From: a virus
Direction: 5' to 3' (one strand)
DNA: 56,649 nucleotides
IMG/VR virus record: IMGVR_UViG_3300015242_000022
Location: 1-56,649 of that record
Shown here: positions 1 through 8,801 of the stretch, one piece after another
Numbering within the stretch: the stretch's first letter is position 1
Layout of the letters: every line of letters starts with the position of its first letter
Made by a program: the position numbers and the translations under genes
The notes under the pieces: model-generated
The model's database searches: none
What the model was told of the DNA's origin: nothing
Seen by the model: the letters and a program-made list of their open reading frames with translations, nothing else

Positions 1-1674
1 GTATCCAAGGGAATCAGCGAAGATGTCGTAAATGAACGCCGCTCTCCCTTGATCTGGCATGGAGTTCAGGAATGGCATAAGGCGCTCCATGGCAAGCAGG
101 CGAGCCGCCTCACTACCGGAACCAATGGCCTTGACGATATTCAGGCGATCAATGTCCAGATTCTTAAATGCTTCAAGGGCCTCTTGCCCTCCAGCTTGAA
201 GGATCCGCTTCTTCAGGCCGACGATATAGCTGCCCCCTGGATCGAGTGGGCCGTAGTCATTCCTGGCAGCATTGACCATCCGGCGAACCATCTCACGAAC
301 CAGATTTTGCCAAGGATCGTAGAAGAGATTCAGGGCGGAAGTTGACATCTTTGCGATGCTCCCCAACTCAGCCTGAACCTGGAACTTGGTCTTCTCTGTA
401 TTAGAGTCGATCAACTGTTGGGTATTGGCATTGCCTGTACGGTCACGAAGCATCTGCTGGAAGCTTCCCAGCAATGGCATAATACTCTGAGAGAGATTGC
501 CAATCTGTGGAGCGGTGACATTGATCCTTGGACTCAAGATATTGTAGGCTCCCTGTGGGACGAACTGCATTTCCTGCATGGCCTGCTCATCTTCTGGTTG
601 GAAGGTCGGAGCCGATGCGAACATGCACAACTCCAGAAAGGCATTCTGCGCGCGGTCTAGGGCAGAGGAAATCGGAGACACCTCGAACCCTTGACCGCGA
701 ATCCCTTGGTAGTAGCCATTGGTTCCAACCGCATATGGGAATACTGTGTAGGCTTGATACACATTCTCGAAGCGTCCGATCTTCTTATAAAGGAAGTCCT
801 CGGTTTGCTCTGAGTCGTTGATCATGAAATGGGACACTCGCCCATCGAACTCCTGAACCCACGCATGAACTACTCGGATGCGTTGAGGTTGGGCTGTTCC
901 ACTTGTCCAGTAGATGTCATTGTTCTTGATCAGAACTTCCCACTTCTCCCAATCATATCCGCCATAGCTGGCAAACTGATTCCCGCCATTAGCGCATTCC
1001 ATGATGGCTTTACGACAAGCTTCGACATTCCAGCCTGACTGTTCCGCTATCTCAGGATCTTTGATCAGTTGGTATAGTTGAGTGGGGGAGTAGAATCGAA
1101 GGCAGCACGCGATACCAAGGTTATCCTGACCAACCTCCTGATCTCGTTCCATCTTGAAATCCGACAAATTGGTTGCCTTGAACCTCCAGTCGAACTCATC
1201 CATGAAGTAGGTGATACCTACGCCATGTTTAATGAAGAATGTGCAGAGACGGAGATAAGTTGGGAAGAAGTCAGGCCATGATCGGATGCACTTCGTTACC
1301 TCCTGAGCAACGATCTTCTCTATCTTACGACGGTCGTTCGGATCACCAACCGTAGTGGGGCACTCGAAGATTAGTTCCGTGGCATTGAAAATGTCAGTGT
1401 AGCCGGACGTAGCTGCATCCAGTACGGACCGTGCCCATCCCCATGCCACATTGGCCCGATAAGATTGACCGTTAGCCGCCAGTGCTGCCGAGGAAAGCGG
1501 CTGCGCTCCATCATATACAGCGTCAATCTTAGCTCTGGATAGCGAACTCTGCGCGTCAGCAAGACGTAGCTGGTTCCAAATCTGCTGTAGTGCCCAAGCG
1601 TTACCAATCCTCGACTCAGGAGGAGATCCATCAGGGTTGAGTGTAGCTAACTTATCAAGGAGATTCGAGGTCAT
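1..1674 (-). CDS. Portal protein (head-tail connector), 3' end beyond the left edge
   Basis: The minus frame is open from ATG at 1674 to the window edge (558 codons, no stop). The protein begins MTSNLLDKLATL and carries portal-like features: an N-terminal helical region rich in N, Q and R, an aromatic segment around residues 135-165 (FFPTYLRLCTFFIKHGVG), and a long Q/N-rich C-terminal helix region (SFQQMLRDRTGNANTQQLID, then FQVQAELGSIAKM) typical of the portal stem and wing. Portals form the dodecameric DNA channel at the capsid vertex. Its start overlaps the upstream gene's stop (ATGA at 1671-1674), implying translational coupling. The call rests on overall character and on lying near TerL; a capsid-vertex protein of another class is possible but less likely. 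Confidence 0.8.
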   Translation of the reverse strand, partial: MTSNLLDKLATLNPDGSPPESRIGNAWALQQIWNQLRLADAQSSLSRAKIDAVYDGAQPLSSAALAANGQSYRANVAWGWARSVLDAATSGYTDIFNATELIFECPTTVGDPNDRRKIEKIVAQEVTKCIRSWPDFFPTYLRLCTFFIKHGVGITYFMDEFDWRFKATNLSDFKMERDQEVGQDNLGIACCLRFYSPTQLYQLIKDPEIAEQSGWNVEACRKAIMECANGGNQFASYGGYDWEKWEVLIKNNDIYWTSGTAQPQRIRVVHAWVQEFDGRVSHFMINDSEQTEDFLYKKIGRFENVYQAYTVFPYAVGTNGYYQGIRGQGFEVSPISSALDRAQNAFLELCMFASAPTFQPEDEQAMQEMQFVPQGAYNILSPRINVTAPQIGNLSQSIMPLLGSFQQMLRDRTGNANTQQLIDSNTEKTKFQVQAELGSIAKMSTSALNLFYDPWQNLVREMVRRMVNAARNDYGPLDPGGSYIVGLKKRILQAGGQEALEAFKNLDIDRLNIVKAIGSGSEAARLLAMERLMPFLNSMPDQGRAAFIYDIFADSLGY

Positions 1675-3017
1675 ACAGCTACAGCTTCAGAAGGTTTATT
1701 GTTCAACAAGCGTCGAGCGGCCTGAATCTTCCGCATGACTTCGGCCTGATGCGCTTTCCGTTCAGGAGTCCAACTAGATTTGCGTTTGATGGCTTGCTTC
1801 TCCTTGCGCTTTTCTTGGATGGTTTTAACGGAATGTTGCACAACTTGTTGCGTAGCGATGATCGGCTGAACGGTTGGCGTCAATGCCTTGGCCTGATTCT
1901 GCTCCCAGATCTGCCGCTCCAGCTTATCCTGAAAGGAAGTAGCTGTCGTCTCAGGAAGGATCTCAGGCTTTAGTCCTGCATCCTCAATGCGGCCTCTGGA
2001 ACTATTGCCAAACAGAATCAATGGCATGGGCGCGGTTGGACTTGTAAGGGCTGCTACAGGTGCAATAGGGGTCTGCCGTTGCTCAATAGGAATCAGCCCA
2101 GCATTACGAGGACTCGATACCTCTATGGGCTGCTGTTGGCCAAAGCTGGGGATGTTGGTCGGTACGGCAGGACGAGGGCTGAGCGTTGGTTGCGGTCGTG
2201 CAGAAACAGGGATTTTCTGGTAAGCTGGACGAGCTTTCTCCAGAACATCTACCAATGATCCATCCCGGCATCCGTGCAACAAAACAGAGTTGTTGCGTAC
2301 AGGATCATTGTACTTGGCGTCCCAAGCCCAATTCGCATCATCTTCACAGGCGATCTGACCATCCTTGATCTGATAGTTCTTGGTTTTCCAATTGTTCTGG
2401 ATGAGTTGCGTATCATGGAAGGATTTCGCTACCTGCCATTGAAGGAATTCGTAGAAAGGACGAGAGGTGGATACGACCCCTGGAAGGCTGGTGAGCCAGT
2501 CAATAGCACGAGCCGGATAGACTCCGCTCATGGCCATATGATATCCCGAGACATCTGCTCCCAACACCTCGCCATTCCGAGTTGCGTATGTCCGAGTTTT
2601 GGCTCCCATGAAGGCCCGATGAGTTGGGAACTTCTGGATAGGGCGATTGTAATCGGCGTAGTATTCGGACTGAAGCGCATCCATCCAGCCGTGCTGTAGC
2701 GGAACGCAGTCCATCTCCATCATCATCCATCCCTCAGTTGGGGCAATGATGGTACGGACGTAATGACAGATAGACTGAAAGGCGAAGTTGGGGGCAAGAG
2801 GCCAGCCCTGATTGTTCTGCTGGGGGTAGATGAAATGTCCCGTAGCTGCGAAATGATGGCCAAGTCTGGATGTCAACTCAGCCGCCATATCCGAATCATT
2901 GGGAGATGAACAGACTAGCAGAGAATGCCCTGCTCCGGGATTGGAGATGGTAAATGCGCGGACAAGAGGTTCAAGGAGATGCTTGTTGTTGGATGACGCT
3001 AGAAGGGCTAGGAGCAT
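1671..3017 (-). CDS. Glycosyltransferase-like protein with proline-rich and basic tail
   Basis: This 448-residue protein has a GT-A-like N-terminal half (about residues 1-250) with the acidic metal-site-like motif MMMEMDCVPL near residue 100 and a CEDDANWAWD stretch near 225. Residues about 265-400 are Pro/Gln/Thr-rich and probably disordered. The C-terminal 50 residues are strongly basic (RKEKQAIKRKSSWTPERK, then HQAEVMRKIQAARR), like short nucleic-acid-binding tails of phage proteins. It sits directly upstream of portal with an ATGA overlap. It may glycosylate a virion or host-surface molecule. The sugar and acceptor cannot be read from the sequence, and the fusion to a basic tail is unusual. 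A copy of the dispersed 15-bp motif lies in its 3' end (1696-1710). Confidence 0.55.
   Translation of the reverse strand: MLLALLASSNNKHLLEPLVRAFTISNPGAGHSLLVCSSPNDSDMAAELTSRLGHHFAATGHFIYPQQNNQGWPLAPNFAFQSICHYVRTIIAPTEGWMMMEMDCVPLQHGWMDALQSEYYADYNRPIQKFPTHRAFMGAKTRTYATRNGEVLGADVSGYHMAMSGVYPARAIDWLTSLPGVVSTSRPFYEFLQWQVAKSFHDTQLIQNNWKTKNYQIKDGQIACEDDANWAWDAKYNDPVRNNSVLLHGCRDGSLVDVLEKARPAYQKIPVSARPQPTLSPRPAVPTNIPSFGQQQPIEVSSPRNAGLIPIEQRQTPIAPVAALTSPTAPMPLILFGNSSRGRIEDAGLKPEILPETTATSFQDKLERQIWEQNQAKALTPTVQPIIATQQVVQHSVKTIQEKRKEKQAIKRKSSWTPERKAHQAEVMRKIQAARRLLNNKPSEAVAV
1696..1710 (-). repeat. Dispersed 15-bp motif copy
   Basis: Minus-strand sequence CTTGTTGAACAATAA, an exact match to CTYGTTSAACVATAA. 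It lies near the 3' end of the 1671-3017 gene and is co-oriented with it, but in a different reading frame from the copies that encode a protein C-terminus. Confidence 0.8.
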
Positions 3018-3047
3018 TTTTGGGATGTAATAAGGTTTCTACGCAAC

Positions 3048-3212
3048 TTACGCAACACTATCTTTAACCGTCTTGTCCATGTGCTCTCGAAGATCCTTTG
3101 ACGGATATGTCCTCTGTCTCTCGCAGGCAGTCTGATAAGCCTTCCAATCCTCAGTTGTGGTAAGGATGGTCAACCGATGATCCTTTGCTGGAGGCTTTGG
3201 ATTATCGTTCAA
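3048..3212 (-). CDS. Small hypothetical protein (TTG start)
   Basis: A 54-residue frame starts at TTG (3212) inside the last codons of the preceding gene and ends in TAA at 3048. The product begins MNDNPKPPAKDHRLTIL and continues with a charged helix containing TACERQRTYPSKDLREHMDK. The frame fills an otherwise empty gap between two minus genes, and its amphipathic composition looks protein-like. The unusual TTG start falls within a copy of the 15-bp junction motif. No family is recognised. The stop lies in a GTTGCGTAA sequence, the second recurrent junction motif. Confidence 0.45.
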   Translation of the reverse strand: MNDNPKPPAKDHRLTILTTTEDWKAYQTACERQRTYPSKDLREHMDKTVKDSVA

Positions 3213-3216
3213 CGAG
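3202..3216 (-). repeat. Dispersed 15-bp motif copy at gene junction
   Basis: Minus-strand CTCGTTGAACGATAA. It encodes the last residues LVER and the stop of the 107-residue gene, and contains the TTG start of the next small gene. Confidence 0.8.
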
Positions 3217-3525
3217 CGAGACTTTCTTGAATGGAAGAACCACGAAATGAGCGATATTACCCAAGGGGTTTACTCCGCTATCTCTGATGTTGAAGTACGA
3301 AATACGGACTTCTGTAGCCCCCTTTTTAATAGCCTCATTGATAAGTTCTTCAAGGGATTGCGCCTGAGAGTGAAGCACTTCGTTCGGTATGGAAAATTCC
3401 CACTTTGTTCTTGGATCAAGGTCATAAAGGCAGAATGAATCAGTTCTTCCTATTTGATCAGAAGAGATTGGAATCGTTTCGTATTCCCGCTCTCTCAAGT
3501 CGCCACTGTATTCGATTATCTCCAT
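3202..3525 (-). CDS. Hypothetical protein, 107 aa
   Basis: The protein begins MEIIEYSGDLREREYETIPI, is mixed alpha/beta in character, and has no recognisable catalytic motif. It starts within TAATG at the end of the preceding minus gene, so the two are coupled. A phrase near the C-terminus (YFNIRDSGVNPLGNIAHFVV) resembles one in the 104-residue gene at 12446-12760 (WRNIRSEANPLGTIGQFWLV), so the two are probably distant paralogs. Its final codons (LVER-stop) are formed by the dispersed 15-bp motif. Confidence 0.6.
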   Translation of the reverse strand: MEIIEYSGDLREREYETIPISSDQIGRTDSFCLYDLDPRTKWEFSIPNEVLHSQAQSLEELINEAIKKGATEVRISYFNIRDSGVNPLGNIAHFVVLPFKKVSLVER

Positions 3526-3755
3526 TATTCAAAAACAGGGCTAAGGCCATTCTTGACAGGCCAATCCTGACAATCAGCCAGACTCGTCATTGCCGGGGAA
3601 TAGGGTTCTCCAGTATTGGCTCTCCACTGGAATACCTCACGAGGAGGAGTCTCGATGGTCATATTTCGGAGAATGCTGATCGTATGGGGTTTCGAGTTGA
3701 TCTTTTCTCGGATGAGTCGATGTACTCCCTCTAGCTTGATGTCAGTCAGTTCCAT
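3525..3755 (-). CDS. Hypothetical protein, 76 aa
   Basis: First gene of the minus-strand run leading to portal. It begins MELTDIKLEGVHRLIREKI and contains a tryptophan- and proline-rich second half (FQWRANTGEPYSPAMT). No family is recognised. It diverges from the large terminase across a 70-bp gap and shares a TAATG junction with the next gene. Its position at the head of the run suggests a small head/packaging-associated or regulatory role, but this is inference from place only. Confidence 0.55.
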   Translation of the reverse strand: MELTDIKLEGVHRLIREKINSKPHTISILRNMTIETPPREVFQWRANTGEPYSPAMTSLADCQDWPVKNGLSPVFE

Positions 3756-3825
3756 GATGGCGTATGAATGTATTCATATAGAATTGTTGCGTAGCATCAA
3801 GAACTTTCGTACAACAGTTGCATAA
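3756..3825. promoter_or_regulatory. Divergent control region before terL
   Basis: This 70-bp gap separates minus-strand head genes from the plus-strand terminase. It holds GTATGAATGTATTCATATAG (an imperfect dyad), TTGTTGCGTAG and CAACAGTTGCATAAATG. The last overlaps the terL start and belongs to the GTTGCRTAA family also found before genes at 23.6, 30.3 and 32.8 kb. No consensus -35/-10 pair was found; a late-type promoter is possible. No Shine-Dalgarno precedes terL. Confidence 0.45.
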
Positions 3826-5664
3826 ATGGCGCGCTATTACTTCGTCGGCCCACCTGAGAAGGGCTATATCTCCAAGTATGGGATGCAATGGAAGAAGGGA
3901 TATCCTCTCCTATTTGTTGAACTGACTTGCTTCCGGTTGAAGCTGGCTAAGAAGATACCCGCTGATCTTGGAGGGGTTGAAGCATGGCAGCACTTCATTC
4001 AGGTTACCAAGATGCTATGGCCCGAGAAGGATGGAGTTGACGCACAAGGAAGACGGGTTCCTATTTCGGTGAAGTTCGTATGGCACCCTTGGGCGGTAAA
4101 GATCATACAGAAATTATGCGCCAATGAGGTTGTTGCAATCGCTGGTGGGGGCGGATTTGGCAAGAGCGAGGTGCTTGCAATCTGGCTGATTATTCAATTC
4201 CTCTGTGACCCAAAAAACACCCTTTGTTTCGCTACCTCAACGACCATTGCTTCATCCAAAAAGCGTATCTGGGGTAAAATCGTACGCTATTGGTCGGCTA
4301 TCGAGAAACAGATGAATTGCGGTAAGTTGGTGGACTCTGCCGGTATGATTCGGTATGTCGAGAATGGCGAGCCCGTGCAGGGTGATCTGGCAGGAATAAC
4401 ACTGGTTCCTGCTGAGAAGAAGAAGGAGAAAGATGCCCTTGCTCGGCTTCGCGGAATGCACCAAAAACGTATCATATTTTGCGCGGACGAACTCGGCTCA
4501 CTTTCTCCGTCTGTCCCTGAAGCGGCCTTTATGAACTTGAAGTTGTCGGCAGATTACTTCCAGTTTACGGGCATTGATAATCCAAGCTCTTACTCTGACG
4601 CCTTCGGGGAAATCTCGATTCCAATTGATGGATGGAACTCCATATCTGTTGAGGATGAGGAGTGGAAAACGCCACGCGGAATCTGCATCCACTTTGATCT
4701 CACAAAGAACCCTAATATTTTGGAAGGATCGAAGATTTACTCATGGATGCCCACTCAGGAAGATATCGACGCTGAAATGAAGGTGCATGGTGGAAACACT
4801 GCTGCATTCTGGCAGATGTACCGTGGGTTCTGGACTCCTGTTGAGGTATCCGATCAGATCTACACTGAGGTTGAGGTGATAAATACGAAGGGTATGGAGA
4901 AGGCTGTATGGTTGAATGATAATCTTGTTCGCATCAGCTTTCTTGATCCATCATTTACCAATGGCGGGGACAGATCTATGGCCTGCTTTGCTACGGTAGG
5001 ATTAAATCTGGATGGCTTCAAAACACTCCAGTTCGATGATTTTCTAACCTTCAAGGAAGATATTACAGACAAGACCCTTACCCGATCCCAGCAGATGATT
5101 ATATGGTGGCGCAAAGCTTGCCTTGATAGAAGAGTTGCTCCTCGATACGCGGGTTACGATGCCACTGGTGGAGGCGGCCCGTTCGGGGACTCTGTGGACA
5201 CGATATTCTCACGAGAAACATTGCGCGTCCAGTTTGGATCGAAAGCATCCGATTTACCTGTATCTGCCTACGATTCCACTCCTGCCTGTGAGCGGTATGT
5301 AAATGCCGTTACCGAAATTTGGATGTCAGGAAAAGAGTACCTTCGCAGCAATCAGATCAGAGGAATTACACGGGAACTTCTTCAGGAGATGTGCATGAGA
5401 AAATTGGATAGGTCTGGAGAGCGTAGTTTGAATATACGCATGAAGGTCATGCCTAAGTCCGAGATGAAGGCCAAGCATGGAATGTCTCCAGATCTGGCCG
5501 ATTGCGCATTTGGTGCATTATTTCTAGCCAGAAAGTTGCTGGCCCTTGATTCGTCTTCTGCTGTAAAGGCTCAGGATACGGTAAATAAGAAGCCAGATGT
5601 TGATAACAACAGCTTTAAGCAGATGTTCAGAAAACTCGCCTCGGTGTACGATCAGGCCGCATGA
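3826..5664 (+). CDS. terL: Terminase large subunit (packaging ATPase-nuclease)
   Basis: This 612-residue protein has the complete two-domain architecture. A Walker A-like loop (GGGGFGKSE, about residues 105-113) and a Walker B strand (IIFCADELG, about 216-224) form the ATPase that pumps DNA through the portal. An RNase H-fold nuclease follows, with first acidic motif FLDPSFTNGGDRS (about 372-384) and C-terminal DLADC (about 555-560) supplying metal-binding aspartates. The length is normal for the family. ATG 3826 is the first start after the divergent gap and has no SD. Its end overlaps the next gene by ATGA, so a glycosyltransferase-like gene is translationally coupled to the packaging motor, an unusual pairing. 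Confidence 0.96.
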   Translation: MARYYFVGPPEKGYISKYGMQWKKGYPLLFVELTCFRLKLAKKIPADLGGVEAWQHFIQVTKMLWPEKDGVDAQGRRVPISVKFVWHPWAVKIIQKLCANEVVAIAGGGGFGKSEVLAIWLIIQFLCDPKNTLCFATSTTIASSKKRIWGKIVRYWSAIEKQMNCGKLVDSAGMIRYVENGEPVQGDLAGITLVPAEKKKEKDALARLRGMHQKRIIFCADELGSLSPSVPEAAFMNLKLSADYFQFTGIDNPSSYSDAFGEISIPIDGWNSISVEDEEWKTPRGICIHFDLTKNPNILEGSKIYSWMPTQEDIDAEMKVHGGNTAAFWQMYRGFWTPVEVSDQIYTEVEVINTKGMEKAVWLNDNLVRISFLDPSFTNGGDRSMACFATVGLNLDGFKTLQFDDFLTFKEDITDKTLTRSQQMIIWWRKACLDRRVAPRYAGYDATGGGGPFGDSVDTIFSRETLRVQFGSKASDLPVSAYDSTPACERYVNAVTEIWMSGKEYLRSNQIRGITRELLQEMCMRKLDRSGERSLNIRMKVMPKSEMKAKHGMSPDLADCAFGALFLARKLLALDSSSAVKAQDTVNKKPDVDNNSFKQMFRKLASVYDQAA

Positions 5665-6473
5665 ACATATCCCACTCTGGAGAGCTTGGAGACGTTATCT
5701 GGTCGCTTCCGGCCATCAGAGCATTAGGTGGAGGCTCGCTATTTGGGGTTAACCGCCCATGGACGCGTCCTGAATTCACGAAAAGGATCGCAGTATTAAA
5801 GCGGCTTCTGGAATCGCAGGATTACGTTCATCACGTTGGACCGCATGAAGGACAACATATCGACCTAGACATCTCTCCATTTCGCCGATCAGGGTTAATT
5901 ACGGGTCAAAGCATACCTGAACGCATCGCCCGATTCTGCCGAGCAACCCCTGATCTGGCTAATCCGTGGATTATGGTTGAACCAGACTCTCGATCATCTG
6001 GACGAATCGTCATTAACCAATGTGAGCGATGGACTTCATGGTTCATGCCGTGGAAACAGATCGTTGATACCTTTAAGAAGGATATCCTATTCGTTGGTTT
6101 GAAGCAGGAGCACAATAAGTTCCAAGAGCAATTCGGGAAGGTTTCGTATCAGTCGACAAATGATCTGTACGAAGTCGCATCCCTGATAAAAGGAAGTGAG
6201 TTATTTATTGGCAATCAGTCATCAGCTAACTCAATCGCTGAAGCAATGAAGCATCGGAAGATCCTAGCTGCCTGCCTGTATGCCTCTGATTGCTTATTCA
6301 AGGGCGACCATGCGACATACTGCATAGACGGCTCCCTATCCTTCGAGGCTTGCGGGAAATCCTTTCATTCTGAAGCTGTGAAGTTCATGCCCAGAAATCA
6401 CTCAGGAAACGATTGGGATAAGCCTGCATTGCTTGCCCGAGTTCGACAACTCATGATAGACAATGGCATATGA
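5661..6473 (+). CDS. GT9-like (heptosyltransferase-fold) protein A
   Basis: A 270-residue protein beginning with the GT9/ADP-heptose transferase-type signature SGELGDVIWSLPAIRALGG (residues 5-23). A second-domain segment DLYEVASLIKGSELFIGNQS (about 168-187) corresponds to the nucleotide-sugar-site region in which GT9 enzymes recognise a guarded target. GT9 enzymes are GT-B glycosyltransferases that transfer heptose or related sugars to cell-surface glycans. It is shorter than cellular GT9 enzymes (about 340 residues), so activity may be altered. It is coupled to terL (ATGA) and to a tandem paralog. It may decorate virions or change host LPS; both are inference. Confidence 0.7.
   Translation: MNISHSGELGDVIWSLPAIRALGGGSLFGVNRPWTRPEFTKRIAVLKRLLESQDYVHHVGPHEGQHIDLDISPFRRSGLITGQSIPERIARFCRATPDLANPWIMVEPDSRSSGRIVINQCERWTSWFMPWKQIVDTFKKDILFVGLKQEHNKFQEQFGKVSYQSTNDLYEVASLIKGSELFIGNQSSANSIAEAMKHRKILAACLYASDCLFKGDHATYCIDGSLSFEACGKSFHSEAVKFMPRNHSGNDWDKPALLARVRQLMIDNGI
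5971..5985 (-). repeat. Dispersed 15-bp motif, near copy
   Basis: Minus-strand CTGGTTCAACCATAA, one mismatch to CTYGTTSAACVATAA. It lies inside the GT9-like gene, antisense to it. Confidence 0.5.
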
Positions 6474-7471
6474 ATGATTTGAGGATCGGCTTTGGGCCAG
6501 ATAGTGGTGATCTAATCCACTTACTCCCGACAATCCGGCATCTCGGCGGAGGAGATGTTCATTTCATGGATGTTAAGGGCCGACGTGCTTTCACGCCTAG
6601 AATCCCTCTCCTCAAACGACTGCTCGAACTCCAGACCTACATAGGCCAAGTTCTTCCTCATGCTGGCGAAAAGCTGGATTACGACTTCTCCGACTTCCGT
6701 AAAAACGGGATGCCATGGGGGGTTCAACTCGGGAAGATTCATTCCGACTACTTCAATATCCCAACGGACTTCTCCAAACCATGGCTGGACTGTCCGAAAT
6801 CTCCTTATACGGCTGGTCGGATTATCATTTCCAAGACTGCTCGATATGCCAACCCGTTATTCCCTTGGAAGGAGTTGGTAACCGCATTCAGAGATCAGAT
6901 TCTTTTCGTCGGATTGTCTGGAGAACATCGGGATTTCTGCGTCTCTTATGGACAGGTGGAGTATCTGCCTACTGTTGATCTCTACGAGGTAGCTACAGCC
7001 ATTGCTGGATCAGATCTATTCATAGGTTGCCAGAGCAGCCCTAATGCCATTGCCGAGGGGCTGAAGCATCCCATGATCCAGGAGGTCTGCTTATGGGCAC
7101 CCGATTGTTATTACAAGCGATCAAATGCGATACACTGCTACGATGGTGCCTTGGAGTTCTACTTCAAAGGGACACATTTCAGGCATGAACGAGGAGTCCA
7201 GCGTAAGAAGGTTACGAGAAATATCACTCCCCTTGGCGGTTGGAAGATGATAGTCGGCAACAACAAGCTGAATCATTACGACTTCCGTTCAATCATGATG
7301 CTGGCTCAACGGGAATACGAGGTTGCCAGAAAGCCTGTTCCCGATGATCTGGCTAGGTTGATCGAGGAGGCGACTTTTCCTGAACCTGAGATTCTGCCTG
7401 ATTCCCCACAACTGTTGAAGGTGAAGGCGTTGATCGAGGGTTCGGCTACTCCTGTTCCAATAAGCAGTTAA
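6470..7471 (+). CDS. GT9-like protein B, tandem paralog
   Basis: This 333-residue protein is clearly related to the preceding one: DSGDLIHLLPTIRHLGGG at the N-terminus, LLKRLLELQTYIGQVLPHAG matching LLKRLLESQDYVHHVGPHEG, and VDLYEVATAIAGSDLFIGCQ matching the paralog's second domain. It carries about 60 extra C-terminal residues ending in a Pro/Glu-rich helix. Start ATG overlaps the upstream stop (ATGA). Its end overlaps the convergent methyltransferase by 4 bp, so no room remains for a terminator between the two strands. Probable local gene duplication followed by divergence. Confidence 0.7.
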   Translation: MNDLRIGFGPDSGDLIHLLPTIRHLGGGDVHFMDVKGRRAFTPRIPLLKRLLELQTYIGQVLPHAGEKLDYDFSDFRKNGMPWGVQLGKIHSDYFNIPTDFSKPWLDCPKSPYTAGRIIISKTARYANPLFPWKELVTAFRDQILFVGLSGEHRDFCVSYGQVEYLPTVDLYEVATAIAGSDLFIGCQSSPNAIAEGLKHPMIQEVCLWAPDCYYKRSNAIHCYDGALEFYFKGTHFRHERGVQRKKVTRNITPLGGWKMIVGNNKLNHYDFRSIMMLAQREYEVARKPVPDDLARLIEEATFPEPEILPDSPQLLKVKALIEGSATPVPISS

Positions 7472-8025
7472 GCCTTCATTTCCGCAGAAAGTGATTCCGT
7501 GAAAAATCTGTCCCTGTTGCACAACTCGGGAATCGCGCTCACCCCAAATGGCATGATCTTGAAGTCGGTAAATCCAGCCTCATCTGCCAATGATCGGAGA
7601 AGCTGCTCATCGAACAAAATTGTATGGCTCCAGCCCCTACAGAACTCCATGAATCTGGTGGCAGGCTGATCCTGATACATCCAATATGGGCCGTCGTAGA
7701 TGTCCTTTAGATCTTCTCCATTGACATACTTGGTGGCGACTTTCTTTAGATCTGGAACGACGATTCGGAGAATGCCTCCTGGCTTCAGGACTTTCTTGGC
7801 TCCAGCAAAGAATTTTTGTACCCCTTCATGCCACGGAAGGTGTTCTAGCATATGGGTGCTGGTGATAAAGTCTAGTTCTTCTAGTTGGAAATTATTCTGA
7901 AGTTCCATAACAGAACCACAGATATCCGGTTTATGATCTTCCTGAATATCCATATTGTACCAAACCACGTCATCATGTGATTCATATCTGATAGGACCGC
8001 ATCCCGCGTGTAAGCCAATTCTCAT
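7468..8025 (-). CDS. Class I SAM-dependent methyltransferase
   Basis: A 185-residue protein with motif I variant LHAGCGPIRY (residues 5-14), post-I acidic strand NMDI, motif III-like DFITSTHMLEHLP (about 72-84), and VLKPGGILRIVVPDL (about 101-115), the standard signature of small-molecule/glycan methyltransferases. Last member of a minus-strand run of transferases with 4-bp overlaps. The context suggests O-methylation of a sugar or glycan made by its neighbours; the substrate is inference. Confidence 0.85.
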   Translation of the reverse strand: MRIGLHAGCGPIRYESHDDVVWYNMDIQEDHKPDICGSVMELQNNFQLEELDFITSTHMLEHLPWHEGVQKFFAGAKKVLKPGGILRIVVPDLKKVATKYVNGEDLKDIYDGPYWMYQDQPATRFMEFCRGWSHTILFDEQLLRSLADEAGFTDFKIMPFGVSAIPELCNRDRFFTESLSAEMKA

Positions 8026-8801
8026 ATTGCTGCTAGATCTGAGGCCCCATGGAGGCCCGCTTTATTGATGTATTCGATCACCTCATTATAGGGCAATCCA
8101 TTGAGATTCTTGATCAGCCCCTTTTTATATCTCACCCATGAAAAAATCACATGGTCATTCAGATCAAGCGGAGGATAGAAAACCTCCCCTTTACCGGCCA
8201 TGGCCCCAAGGATATGTTCCAAACAGGGCAAATGTTGCCCCGGAAATCTATCAGCCTTTGTGGCGTCATCCAGTAGCCGGTAAAGCTCATAGATGTTCAG
8301 GCTTTCCCGTTTGCAGATGAAAAAGCGAGTTGATGCATGATCCATCAGATGCTCCTCGTAACTCAATGGGGTTGGTTGACAGATGAATTTGTATTTACCA
8401 GAATCCAGCCACTCCAAGTATTGTTGAACGATATTCGAGTTTGGATCACGGAACAGAGAAACATCTCCGTCGATATGGCAGACATACTCTCCTTTAGCCA
8501 AGGCAACCGAGTCGATATAAAGGCGATCGTTATATCGGTGAATGTTCTTGGGAAATTGCCTGCGTGATACGGTATGACCATCAGCTATGGAAACATCGTC
8601 TGGTATTGGCTCAACCTCATCCATTACTGCTGTGATGTCGTATTCTGTTCCTGAGAAATAATTCTCAATAGACTTAATCCCATCGCTCCAGAAATCACTA
8701 CTCCTCACACCCTGTAAACTGCCTTGGCCATATTGTCCGATAAATGATTCGTCCGAATTCCACCCCGGCCTGCTATCGAAATTCACGATGATACTGATCA
8801 T
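8022..8801 (-). CDS. GT-A-type glycosyltransferase
   Basis: A 259-residue protein with an N-terminal strand MISIIVNFDSRPGW typical of GT-A enzymes and a DxD metal/nucleotide-sugar motif in YVCHIDGDVSLFRDP (about residues 106-120). The family transfers sugars from nucleotide-sugars. Starts and stops overlap its neighbours by ATGA (8022-8025 and 8798-8801), so it is in a translationally coupled block with methyltransferases and other transferases. The acceptor is unknown. Confidence 0.7.
   Translation of the reverse strand: MISIIVNFDSRPGWNSDESFIGQYGQGSLQGVRSSDFWSDGIKSIENYFSGTEYDITAVMDEVEPIPDDVSIADGHTVSRRQFPKNIHRYNDRLYIDSVALAKGEYVCHIDGDVSLFRDPNSNIVQQYLEWLDSGKYKFICQPTPLSYEEHLMDHASTRFFICKRESLNIYELYRLLDDATKADRFPGQHLPCLEHILGAMAGKGEVFYPPLDLNDHVIFSWVRYKKGLIKNLNGLPYNEVIEYINKAGLHGASDLAAI

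Noticed and set aside
49-1281. Plus-strand frames over the first 1.7 kb
   Set aside because: The minus frame is open throughout and encodes a coherent portal-like protein coupled to its neighbour.
8380-8412. TTGACA boxes inside genes (for example 8382, 18998, 25754, 32166)
   Set aside because: No -10-like hexamer at 16-18 nt and all lie within coding sequence.
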